Translations under genes and position numbers: made by a program
Origin: RGIG5612 sp017511185
GTDB taxonomy: Bacteria > Bacillota > Clostridia > Lachnospirales > Lachnospiraceae
Assembly: GCA_017511185.1 (NCBI GenBank)
Contig: JAFWLF010000107.1
Coordinates: 62,001 to 126,000, forward strand
Length of the DNA: 64,000 bases
Reading direction: 5' to 3'
Shown here: positions 24,613 through 32,982 of the stretch, piece after piece
How positions within the stretch are numbered: position 1 is the stretch's first letter
Layout of the letters: every line of letters starts with the position of its first letter
The notes under the pieces: model-generated
What the model was told of the DNA's origin: nothing
Databases searched by the model: none
The model's input: only the letters and a program-made list of their open reading frames with translations

Positions 24613-26133
24613 ATGATCAAGAAAGCGACAGTTGAAGGCGGAGTCGTGGTTGGAGCACCAGCTGCGGATCCAAGAATTTTCAGTTTCAAAGGTATTCCAT
24701 TTGCAGCACCGCCAGTCGGAGAAAACCGTTGGCGCGCACCACAGCCTGTCATCCCTTGGGAAGGCGAAAAAGAGTGCTACATCTTTAAACCAATTTCCAT
24801 GCAGCATATTCCAGGTCTGGATCAGAACAATATCTATTCCCGTGAGTGGAATGTGGATCCAACCATCGTGATGGATGAAGACTGCCTGTACTTAAATGTC
24901 TGGACACCAGCAAAAACACCAGATGAAAAACTTCCTGTTTATGTATGGTATTTCGGCGGCGGCCTGCAGGAAGGCAACCCGGCCGAAATGGAATTTGACG
25001 GGGAACGTCTTGCAAGAAGAGGCATCGTTGTAGTTACCGTTAACTACAGACTGAATGTATTCGGATTCCTGGCACATCCGGAATTGACAAAAGAAGCACC
25101 GGAAGCACCAACCAACTTCGGACATTTGGATCAGCAGGCAGGAACCCGTTGGGTCAAGAGAAACATTGCAGCATTCGGCGGAGATCCGGATAACATCACC
25201 ATTGGTGGACAATCTGCAGGCGGTGGCAGCGTTCTTTCTCAGTTGATCTCTCCACAAAATGAAGGTCTGTTCCAGAAAGCTATCGTTCTCTCAGGTATCA
25301 TGTATGGCGTATATCCATCCATGTTTGGAGGCAAGAACTTAGAAGAAGCAGAGAAATTCGGCGAGGAATTCTTTGATATCCTTGGCGTCAAGACTTTGGA
25401 AGAGGCAAGAGCACTGGATGCTTTCTATATCAGAGATAAACTGGTTGAGAACCCACGCTTCTTTGGAACCGTAGTAGATGGAAAATTCTCACTCGGCAGC
25501 CATGAGAAGCAGATCATGCAGGGCAAATACTGGCATATGCCTCTGTTGTTCAGCCGTACATCTACCGAGTTCATGAGCAGCATGAACTCCGAGACCATGG
25601 AGCAGTTTAAGGCAGACGCAAAAGAAAGATTTGCAGACTACTATGATGAATTCATGAAACTTTGCGGCGAAGATGATCTGGAGAAAGCAAATGCAGCATC
25701 CACATTGTCAGGTATTGAGCTTGGAGCACGTGCAGTTCAGAAGAGAAAAGAAGAATTGGGAATTGACGATCCGGTCTACTACGATGTATTCGATCCATCA
25801 ATCCCAGGCTGGGATGATCCAAAGACATTCCATTCTTCCGACCTTTGGTTCTGGTTTGAAACACTGGCTAAATGCTGGAGACCATTCAAGGGATTCCACT
25901 TTGATCTTGCCCGCCATATGTGCAACTATATGGCTAATTTCGTCAAGACTGGTGATCCGAACGGCGATGATGCTGACGGAACTCCAATGCCAAGATGGGA
26001 GCCACTGAAGAGTGATGCACCTAAGGCAATGTGGTTCAGAGATACTGGAGCAGAATGTATCGATGATAAGCCGTCACCAATCGTTGATCTTGTACTGAGA
26101 AGATTCCTGGATAAAAATAAAATCGAAAAATAA
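24613..26133 (+). CDS. Type-B carboxylesterase
   Basis: 506 residues from ATG 24613 behind AGAAAGGAGAC; the ATG at 24523 lies too near the promoter. Type-B carboxylesterase landmarks are FKGIPFAAPPVGENRW near 24, EDCLYLNVWTP near 91, the oxyanion-hole YFGGGLQEG near 115 and the serine motif GGQSAGGG near 201. A Glu and His of the triad lie further downstream. No signal peptide, so it acts in the cytosol. Relatives hydrolyse aryl and feruloyl-type esters. Its shared regulatory motif with the PhlG-like operon suggests it releases phenolics such as gallate from esters taken up by the cell (inference). Confidence 0.87.
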   Translation: MIKKATVEGGVVVGAPAADPRIFSFKGIPFAAPPVGENRWRAPQPVIPWEGEKECYIFKPISMQHIPGLDQNNIYSREWNVDPTIVMDEDCLYLNVWTPAKTPDEKLPVYVWYFGGGLQEGNPAEMEFDGERLARRGIVVVTVNYRLNVFGFLAHPELTKEAPEAPTNFGHLDQQAGTRWVKRNIAAFGGDPDNITIGGQSAGGGSVLSQLISPQNEGLFQKAIVLSGIMYGVYPSMFGGKNLEEAEKFGEEFFDILGVKTLEEARALDAFYIRDKLVENPRFFGTVVDGKFSLGSHEKQIMQGKYWHMPLLFSRTSTEFMSSMNSETMEQFKADAKERFADYYDEFMKLCGEDDLEKANAASTLSGIELGARAVQKRKEELGIDDPVYYDVFDPSIPGWDDPKTFHSSDLWFWFETLAKCWRPFKGFHFDLARHMCNYMANFVKTGDPNGDDADGTPMPRWEPLKSDAPKAMWFRDTGAECIDDKPSPIVDLVLRRFLDKNKIEK

Positions 26134-26170
26134 GTATCAGTTGATTGAAACAAACAGGAATAAACTCAAA

Positions 26171-26203
26171 GAATGCCCTGAATTATCAGGGCATTCTTTT
26201 TTT
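26171..26203 (+). terminator. Terminator of the carboxylesterase gene
   Basis: GAATGCCCTGA pairs perfectly with TCAGGGCATTC over ATTA, followed by seven T. Confidence 0.92.
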
Positions 26204-26223
26204 AATTGTACTTAGCAAATACA

Positions 26224-26267
26224 TTGACGTAATTGAATACAAACGGTATACTTTTTGGTATACCAAA
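26224..26267 (+). promoter_or_regulatory. athL operon promoter with TTTGGTATACCAAA operator
   Basis: TTGACG (26224-26229) and TATACT (26247-26252) are spaced by 17 bases. A perfect 14-base palindrome TTTGGTATACCAAA (26254-26267) covers the expected start of transcription. A half-site GGTATAC (26245-26251) overlaps the -10, again 12 bases from the next GGTA as in the gntR promoter. This layout is that of a repressor site. Confidence 0.8.
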
Positions 26268-26320
26268 CATGAAATAATAGGCTAAGTGTGTCTTATTTTA
26301 AGAAAGGAAGGAAATTGTAA

Positions 26321-29300
26321 ATGACTACTTTATCCCAGGAAGCTTTAGAAAAGTCATTGAAGATTTTCAACAAAACAATCGTAGGAGGAACTTTATTCAC
26401 ATTGGATAAACTCCTTAATGTTCTGGGAACTCTTTCACCAAAATTCAAGAAAGAGCTTGCAGAGCATAACATCACGGTTCAGTTGAGACTTCGTGACAAC
26501 ACCTATGGCCGATGGTTCCGTTTTAAAGACGGATTTGTAACCGGTCAGGACGGCATTAATAAAGACTGTATCGTAGAGATGGTCTTTGAAGATGAAGCAT
26601 CAGCAAGAAGAGTCACTGCCTTGATCCGCAGTCAGTTTGATTTTGTTAACGCAGCAAAGCAAGGTCAGATTGCGCTCAATGGTCCGGATGCAGAAGCAAT
26701 GTGGTTTTCCTCATTGTTGTTAAAAGTATTTGCTTTTGATGTTTTATATTTAGGAAATTACGGAACCAAAATGCCGAACGGTGAAATGCGTTACACCACA
26801 GGCACAAATGGAGGTCCGTTATTTGTTTATGTCAAAGATGACAAAATCGTCCGCGTGACGCCGATCGACTTTGATGAAGAAGACCCGGATATGTGGACGA
26901 TCACAGCAAAAGGACAGAAACTGACTCCGCCTCGTCGTACGACAGTTGCACCGTACGCACAGGGATGGAAACAGATGGTTTATTCACCAGACCGTTGCTT
27001 ATATCCGATGAAGAGAGTGGACTTTGATCCGGACGGAGACCGTCACTACGAAAACAGAGGCGTATCCGGATATGAACGGATCAGTTGGGATGAAGCACTG
27101 GATATCGTTGCGAAAGAAATGATCCGTGTCAGAAAGACTTATGGTCCTGGCGCCATCTTCGCATCTACCGGTTCCCATCATAACTGGGGCAGCATCGGAT
27201 ATTACCTTTCCTGTGCGAAGAGATTCTTTAACGTTATTGGTGCTACCATGTGCATGCATAACCCGGACAGCTGGGAAGGCTGGGCATGGGGCGGCCAGCA
27301 TCATTTTGGCGGCAGCGCACGTAACGGCGGTACTGAGCCATATGGTACTGTAGAAGACTGTTTAAAGAATTCCGAATTCATTGTCTTCTGGTCATCGGAT
27401 CCGGAAAGCACTTCCGGAAACTATGCAGGACAGGAGGGAACGATCCGTCGTGAGTGGATCAATAAACTGGGAATCCCAGTCGTGCATATCGATCCGTATC
27501 AGAACGCAACCGCAGCATTTGTCCGCGGCAGATGGATCTGTCCGCGTCCGGCAACAGATGCGGCTTTAGGTATCGCCATTGCCAATGTTTGGATGCACGA
27601 AGGCCTCTATGATAAAGATTATGTAAAGAAGAGAACATTTGGTTTTGAGAAATGGGAAACCTATGTATTAGGAAAAGAAGACGGCATCGATAAGACTCCT
27701 GAATGGCAGGAGGATATCACTGGTGTTCCGGCAAGGACTGTGCGTGCATTGGCCAGATATTGGGGTACCCATAAGACTTATCTGGCTTGCGGTTCTATGA
27801 CCAGCTTTGGTTCTGCAGGACGAACCGCATTTGGTACAGAGTGGGCAAGAGTCTGCGTATGTCTGATCGCTATGCAGGGTCTTGGAAAACCTGGTGTGAA
27901 CTTTGGCACACTGCAGTATGGCACACCGCTGGATACCAGATTCTGGTTCCCAGGATATGCAGACGGAGGATTCTCCGGTGACTTTATTGGAACCGGTGCA
28001 GGCGTTGCAACTTATAACAGAATGCCGCAGACACCTTCCATCAGTTCTGAGTATCAGGCAATCCCGAGACTTCTTCTTCCGGAAGCCATCATGGCAAAAG
28101 ATAAAGCAGATATCACCTGGCATGGGTTAGGTGTTTATTCCGTTCATTCACAATTCGGAACCCTGCATTATCCGGCACCGGGACATGAAAGAGTCCGTAT
28201 GTATTACAAATACGGCGGATCTCATATGGGAACACAGCCGGATTCTAAACGTTATGCAGCGCAATATCGATGTGACAGTTTGGAGTTTGTCGTCAATCAG
28301 AGCGTCTGGTTTGAAGGAGAAGCAAGATTTGCAGATATCATTCTTCCGGCATGTACAAACTTTGAACGTTGGGATATCGGTGAGTTTGCTTCTTGTGGAG
28401 GATATATTGATAAATCCTATCTGCAGAACAACTCACGTGTGATCTTTGTGCAGCATAAATGTATTGAACCGCTGGGAGAGAGCAAAGCAGACTTTGATAT
28501 CTTCCAGGAGATTGCTAACCGGCTTGGCTTGTGGCAGGTCTATTCCGAAGGCAATACCGAATATGACTGGACAAAACGTTTATATGAAGCAACCGATATG
28601 GCACGCGTAATGCCATGGGGAAAATTCATTAAGAAAGGTTATTATGTTGTCCCGCCTCTTCCGGAGAATCGTCGCGATCCGGTTGCATTTAATTGGTTTG
28701 CAGAAGGCAGAAAGAAAGATACACCGGAACTGACTCCGCTGCCATCAGAGTATTACGGACGTTACGGAGAAGGGCTGCAGACACCATCCGGACTTCTGGA
28801 ATTTGAATGCCAGACCTTAAAGCGTTTTGATCCAAATGATGAAGAGCGGCTTCCAATCTGTACATATATTCACAGTTGGGAGGGCGTTGGATCGGAACCA
28901 TATGCAAAATATAAATTGCAGTTGATCTCCCCGCATTCCAAGTATTCCTTCCATACTATGGGAGACCTGAAAGATACCAATATAAATGATATTCAGGAAC
29001 ACAGAATGCTGATTGATGGACACCGATACTGGGTCTTCCGTATGAATACGAAAGATGCTGCTGAACGTGGTCTGAAACAGGGAGATGTTATTGAAGTGTA
29101 CAACGACAGAGGAAAAGTCCTCTGTGCATTAGAGACAACAGAGAGAGTGCCGCAGGGCATCTGCCATTCTTATGAGAGCTGCGCAGATTATGTCACTCTG
29201 GAGAATGATCCGGGCGGCGAGGATACCACAGAGATCATGGGATGTATTAACAACCTTACACCTGGAAGATTTATTACCAAACATGCACACGGATTAGCTG

Positions 29301-29353
29301 TTAATTCCTGTCTTGTGGAAGTCCGTAAATGGGAAGGAGGACCTGTGAAATGA
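26321..29353 (+). CDS. athL: Pyrogallol-phloroglucinol transhydroxylase large subunit with N-terminal SCP2-like domain
   Basis: 1010 residues. From about residue 150 it matches the Mo-bis-MGD large subunit of Pelobacter acidigallici pyrogallol hydroxytransferase: TNGGPLFVYVKDDKIVRVTP, HNPDSWEGWAWGG, FWSSDPESTSGNYAG, ADIILPACTNFERWDI. As in that enzyme there is no N-terminal Fe-S cysteine motif. Active-site residues align with a constant offset of 142: His286 (His144), Asp316 (Asp174), Ser317 (Mo ligand Ser175) and Tyr546 (Tyr404). The extra first 142 residues resemble an SCP2 lipid-binding domain (YGRWFRFKDG, then AAKQGQIALNGPDAEAM). The reaction moves a hydroxyl using 1,2,3,5-tetrahydroxybenzene as cosubstrate. 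A related catechol dehydroxylase activity cannot be excluded. Overlaps athS by four bases. Confidence 0.9.
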   Translation: MTTLSQEALEKSLKIFNKTIVGGTLFTLDKLLNVLGTLSPKFKKELAEHNITVQLRLRDNTYGRWFRFKDGFVTGQDGINKDCIVEMVFEDEASARRVTALIRSQFDFVNAAKQGQIALNGPDAEAMWFSSLLLKVFAFDVLYLGNYGTKMPNGEMRYTTGTNGGPLFVYVKDDKIVRVTPIDFDEEDPDMWTITAKGQKLTPPRRTTVAPYAQGWKQMVYSPDRCLYPMKRVDFDPDGDRHYENRGVSGYERISWDEALDIVAKEMIRVRKTYGPGAIFASTGSHHNWGSIGYYLSCAKRFFNVIGATMCMHNPDSWEGWAWGGQHHFGGSARNGGTEPYGTVEDCLKNSEFIVFWSSDPESTSGNYAGQEGTIRREWINKLGIPVVHIDPYQNATAAFVRGRWICPRPATDAALGIAIANVWMHEGLYDKDYVKKRTFGFEKWETYVLGKEDGIDKTPEWQEDITGVPARTVRALARYWGTHKTYLACGSMTSFGSAGRTAFGTEWARVCVCLIAMQGLGKPGVNFGTLQYGTPLDTRFWFPGYADGGFSGDFIGTGAGVATYNRMPQTPSISSEYQAIPRLLLPEAIMAKDKADITWHGLGVYSVHSQFGTLHYPAPGHERVRMYYKYGGSHMGTQPDSKRYAAQYRCDSLEFVVNQSVWFEGEARFADIILPACTNFERWDIGEFASCGGYIDKSYLQNNSRVIFVQHKCIEPLGESKADFDIFQEIANRLGLWQVYSEGNTEYDWTKRLYEATDMARVMPWGKFIKKGYYVVPPLPENRRDPVAFNWFAEGRKKDTPELTPLPSEYYGRYGEGLQTPSGLLEFECQTLKRFDPNDEERLPICTYIHSWEGVGSEPYAKYKLQLISPHSKYSFHTMGDLKDTNINDIQEHRMLIDGHRYWVFRMNTKDAAERGLKQGDVIEVYNDRGKVLCALETTERVPQGICHSYESCADYVTLENDPGGEDTTEIMGCINNLTPGRFITKHAHGLAVNSCLVEVRKWEGGPVK

Positions 29354-30306
29354 GAAAGTTTCATATGATCGTAGATCTGGAAAAATGTGTTGGCTGCTTT
29401 AACTGCATGTTGGCATGTAAAGATGAACACGTCGGAAACAAATGGCTTCCTTACACGGACGAACAGCAGAAACATGAGAACAAGTGGATCTGCCCGACGA
29501 TGACGGAGCGCGGTGTGGCACCGTACACAGAGGTTACGTATGTGACAAAAATGTGCCAGCATTGTGATAATGCACCATGTTCAAAAAAATACCCAGATGT
29601 ATTTATCAAGAGAAGCGACGGCCTTATGCTGATCGATTATAAACGCGCTGCAGATAAAAACATTGTAGACGCGTGCCCATACGGCATGATCAGCTGGAAT
29701 GAGGACCTGAGCTGTGCACAGAAATGTACCGGGTGTGCTCATTTGATCGACAACGGTTGGAAAGAGCCGCGCTGCGTACAGGCTTGTCCGCTCCGTGCAC
29801 TGCAGACCGTTTTCTGCGAAGATGCCGAATGGGAAAAGATCATTGAGAAGCAGGGACTGAAACCAATTACAGACGGTTCCAACAAACCTCGGGTCATGTA
29901 TAAGAACCTTTACTTCTACAATAAATGCTTTGTAAAAGGTGCCCTTTGCTTTGATAAAGACGGTATTGAGGAAGCAGCAGTTGGTGTAAAAGTAGAATTA
30001 CTCGTCAACAAAACGGTCGTTGCGACAACAACAACGGATTTCCTGGGTGAGTTCTATATCGATATGATCCCAAAGAATACCGGAGATATGCAGATCAAGG
30101 CATATATGGATGGCTACGATCCGATCGTCAAAGATTTTGAGATCAAAGAAGAAAGTGTCGTCCTGGATGCTATGAAGTTTGGCGGCGGAGAGGGAAAACC
30201 TGCCGTGATCCTGCCAAATGAACATGCATATGAGCAGGCACTGGATCATATGATCCCGAAAGATGTAGAAGCAGCAAAGAAAGCCTTTAAAGAGGCAGAT
30301 AAATAA
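29350..30306 (+). CDS. athS: Transhydroxylase small (Fe-S) subunit
   Basis: 318 residues from ATG 29350, which overlaps the athL stop (ATGA) behind AAGGAGGACC. Ferredoxin-like motifs include CVGCFNCMLACKDEH near 17, CQHCDNAPC (its fourth Cys missing, as in the Pelobacter enzyme with three clusters), DACPYGMISWNED, CAQKCTGCAHL and CVQACP. A C-terminal transthyretin-like beta domain starts near KPRVMYKNLY, with TTDFLGEFYID. A 45-residue tail beyond it (GKPAVILPNEHAYEQ...) is extra compared with the Pelobacter protein as I recall it. It forms the heterodimer partner of AthL; electrons could in principle pass between its clusters and the Hdr/Flx proteins encoded downstream. Confidence 0.9.
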   Translation: MRKFHMIVDLEKCVGCFNCMLACKDEHVGNKWLPYTDEQQKHENKWICPTMTERGVAPYTEVTYVTKMCQHCDNAPCSKKYPDVFIKRSDGLMLIDYKRAADKNIVDACPYGMISWNEDLSCAQKCTGCAHLIDNGWKEPRCVQACPLRALQTVFCEDAEWEKIIEKQGLKPITDGSNKPRVMYKNLYFYNKCFVKGALCFDKDGIEEAAVGVKVELLVNKTVVATTTTDFLGEFYIDMIPKNTGDMQIKAYMDGYDPIVKDFEIKEESVVLDAMKFGGGEGKPAVILPNEHAYEQALDHMIPKDVEAAKKAFKEADK

Positions 30307-30309
30307 TCC

Positions 30310-31425
30310 ATGACACAAATGACATGCAGCAATCAAACAAAAGAACTGGAACTGGCAAGAGAGCATTTTGACCAGTTCCTTGCGCTGCATGAATTACAAG
30401 AGCATACAAGAATCAGTCAGGATACTTTGACCGGAGATTATCACTTTAGTCAGTTTTCCCTGCATTTGATCCCAGTAGATTCAGTAGAAATCACAGATGC
30501 ATTTGCAAAAGAGCTGCGGGAATATGTCTGCGGATACGAATGCCCGGAAATGGAGCAGATCAAAGATGAAAATCCGAAGAACTTTACCAGAGGCAAAAAG
30601 CTGCTGGAAGATCAGCTGGAAAAGATTTGCTTCAGTCAAAATGAGCAAATGAAAAATGATCTCATGCGGGTGCTGCTGGCAGGAGGCAAGCGCCTTAGAC
30701 CAGCCTTAAGCTGGGCTGCGTATAATCTGTTAACGGATACACCGCCGGAAGGAAAGCAGTATCCGATCCTGCCATTGATGGTCATGATCGAACTGATGCA
30801 CAGTGCATCTTTGATTCATGATGATGTGGTTGACAAAGCGGATGTTCGCCGGAATGTGGCGACGATCAATGCAACCAGTGGCGATAAAATGGCTGTTAAA
30901 TCCGCAGATTTCATTCTCGGAAGAGCGATGGAGCTGCTGAAGGTTTATAAAGGTTCAGGCATTGATGAACGTCTTGCAGCCGTTTCCGAGCAGATGTGCC
31001 TGGGAGAACTGGATCAGTTGGAAAACTTGCATAAGGATATCTCTGAAGAACAGTATATCCAGCAGATCGAACGGAAAACTGCGCTTTTTATTGAAGCGGC
31101 CGCTGCATGCGGAGGAATGGCAAGAGGATTGGACGAAGAGGCTATCCGCTGTCTGGAACAATATGGATACCACATCGGAATGGCCTTTCAGGTCAAGGAC
31201 GATATTCTGGATGAGATCGGCGGAGAAGAATTTGGAAAACAAAAGAACCAGGATCGTAAGAGAGGGTTAAAAACACTTCCGCAGATCATTGGCCTTGCCA
31301 AAAGTGAAGAAGCGGTTAAGGCACATTCAGATCAAGCGATCCAGGCCCTTCAAAAACTCCCGGAGAGTTCCGCAAAGAACGATCTGGTCAAAATGGCAAA
31401 GATTCTTGTAGAACGGACAAAATAG
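30310..31425 (+). CDS. Polyprenyl diphosphate synthase with N-terminal extension
   Basis: 371 residues. From about residue 95 it is a trans-isoprenyl diphosphate synthase: LAGGKRLRPALSWAAYNLL, first Asp-rich motif HDDVVDKADVRR, KTALFIEAAAACGG, and second motif FQVKDDILD. All catalytic Asp residues are present. The first 90 residues (LELAREHFDQFLALHELQEH...) are extra and of unknown function. It follows athS by three bases and precedes hdrC, an unusual place for a lipid gene. Chain length cannot be predicted safely; the residues before the first motif are LIHS-type small/medium. Products could serve the UbiA prenyltransferase at 38572. Confidence 0.88.
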   Translation: MTQMTCSNQTKELELAREHFDQFLALHELQEHTRISQDTLTGDYHFSQFSLHLIPVDSVEITDAFAKELREYVCGYECPEMEQIKDENPKNFTRGKKLLEDQLEKICFSQNEQMKNDLMRVLLAGGKRLRPALSWAAYNLLTDTPPEGKQYPILPLMVMIELMHSASLIHDDVVDKADVRRNVATINATSGDKMAVKSADFILGRAMELLKVYKGSGIDERLAAVSEQMCLGELDQLENLHKDISEEQYIQQIERKTALFIEAAAACGGMARGLDEEAIRCLEQYGYHIGMAFQVKDDILDEIGGEEFGKQKNQDRKRGLKTLPQIIGLAKSEEAVKAHSDQAIQALQKLPESSAKNDLVKMAKILVERTK

Positions 31426-31455
31426 ACATTTGTTTGTAAAAGAAAGAAGAAGACT

Positions 31456-32016
31456 ATGGATAAGATTTTAAACAGAGCAGAGGGAAAACTCCTGGCTGAC
31501 AAAATCGCGAAAGAAGCGGATGTTAAGCTTCATGAGTGCTACCAGTGCGGAAAATGCAGTGCAGGCTGTCCGATGGCAAATTCGTTTGACCTGATGCCGC
31601 GGCAGATCGTGCATTATATGCACCTGGGAGATATGGATGAAGTTCTTCGCTCTAAAACGATCTGGCTGTGTGCCAGCTGCCACACCTGCGTGGAACGATG
31701 TCCGCATGATATCGATATCCCGACGTTGATCGAAAAATCCAGAATGGAAGCGCAGAAACGCGGTATATGTGCTGTCCGGGATGTCCGGTTGTTCAACGAT
31801 ATCTTTACAGAGACGATCCGTTATACCGGCAAGAGCCAGGAAGTGATCCTGGAAGGCGCTTACAATGTGACATCCGGCCACCTAATGCAGGATATGGCAA
31901 ATGTTCCTCAGATGCTGAAGAAAGGAATTGTCAGACCAGAGTTCAATTCTGTACAGGATAAAGAAAGTATCAAGAAAATTATGAATAAAGCAGAGGAAGG
32001 AGGTGCGGCATTATGA
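31456..32016 (+). CDS. hdrC: Heterodisulfide reductase subunit C homolog
   Basis: 186 residues with two [4Fe-4S] motifs, CYQCGKCSAGCP (about residue 29) and CASCHTCVERCP (about 72), followed by a helical tail. In methanogens HdrC passes electrons to HdrB. Here it opens the hdrCBA-flxDCBA block and overlaps hdrB by four bases. No membrane helix is visible, so it is the soluble HdrABC type rather than HdrDE. Confidence 0.92.
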   Translation: MDKILNRAEGKLLADKIAKEADVKLHECYQCGKCSAGCPMANSFDLMPRQIVHYMHLGDMDEVLRSKTIWLCASCHTCVERCPHDIDIPTLIEKSRMEAQKRGICAVRDVRLFNDIFTETIRYTGKSQEVILEGAYNVTSGHLMQDMANVPQMLKKGIVRPEFNSVQDKESIKKIMNKAEEGGAAL

Positions 32017-32981
32017 TGAGATATTCGTATTTCCCGGGCTGTTCTATGGATTCGACGGCCGTTACATATAAGGCGTCATTTGAATATATTGCCAAACGGA
32101 TCGGCCTGATCATGGAGGAAATCCCGGATTGGAACTGCTGCGGATCTACAGCGGCACATACGAAAAATGAGAAAATGGCCCTGGCTCTCCCAGCCAGAAA
32201 TATTGCCCTGTCAGAAGAGCATAATCCGGGCCTTCCGATCGTTACTCCTTGTGCAGCATGTTATTCCCGTCTTGCTTATTCCACTTACGCAGCAAGAAAA
32301 TCCGAGGAAACCAGAAAAGAGATCGAAGACATCATTGAAATGAATTTCAAAGCAGAGCCGGAGATCTTAAACTTCCTGGATCTGTTCAGCGATGAAGAGG
32401 TTTTAAAGGCGTGCGAAGAACGACTGGTCAGAAGTTTGAAAGGTCTTAAAGTTGCCTGCTACTATGGATGTCTTATGAGCCGCCCGCGTCATATCACGGG
32501 AGAAGAGGATCCGGAGAATCCGATGAAGATGGATAAGATCATCGAAATGACCGGCGCCGAGGCTGTGGAATGGGATTATAAGACAGAATGCTGTGGAGCA
32601 AGTCATCAGGTGGATGCACCAAAAGCAGCACGTCCGCTGATCGAGAAGATCTTTCGGAATGCCAGAGCAAATGGGGCAGATGCCATTGTGACTGCATGTC
32701 CTCTGTGCAATATGAATCTGGATATGAGGGAAGAAGAAATTAATAAACAGATGAGCCATAAGTATAATATTCCGGTTTTCCAGTTCACAGAACTGATCGC
32801 GATCGCTATGGGAGCGGATGCATCGGAGTGTGGGATTCATCAGCATTTCTTCCCTGCATTTGATCTGATCAACAAAGTGATCATACAAAATGCAAAAGAG
32901 AAAGCAGAAGAAGAGAAAAGAGAGGCTAAAAAGAATCCGCTTGCGGACGGCCCGGTTGTAATAGGAAGGACAGGTAGATAA
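32013..32981 (+). CDS. hdrB: Heterodisulfide reductase subunit B homolog
   Basis: 322 residues carrying two complete CCG cysteine-rich domains. The first has FPGCSMD, NCCGST and TPCAACY; the second has CYYGCLM, ECCGASH and TACPLCN. In methanogen HdrB these two domains bind noncubane [4Fe-4S] clusters that reduce a disulfide. Both sets of Cys are intact, so disulfide or related chemistry should be possible. The C-terminal 60 residues are charged and variable. There is no coenzyme M/B metabolism or DsrC gene in the window, so the acceptor is unknown. Confidence 0.93.
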   Translation: MMRYSYFPGCSMDSTAVTYKASFEYIAKRIGLIMEEIPDWNCCGSTAAHTKNEKMALALPARNIALSEEHNPGLPIVTPCAACYSRLAYSTYAARKSEETRKEIEDIIEMNFKAEPEILNFLDLFSDEEVLKACEERLVRSLKGLKVACYYGCLMSRPRHITGEEDPENPMKMDKIIEMTGAEAVEWDYKTECCGASHQVDAPKAARPLIEKIFRNARANGADAIVTACPLCNMNLDMREEEINKQMSHKYNIPVFQFTELIAIAMGADASECGIHQHFFPAFDLINKVIIQNAKEKAEEEKREAKKNPLADGPVVIGRTGR

Positions 32982-32982
32982 T

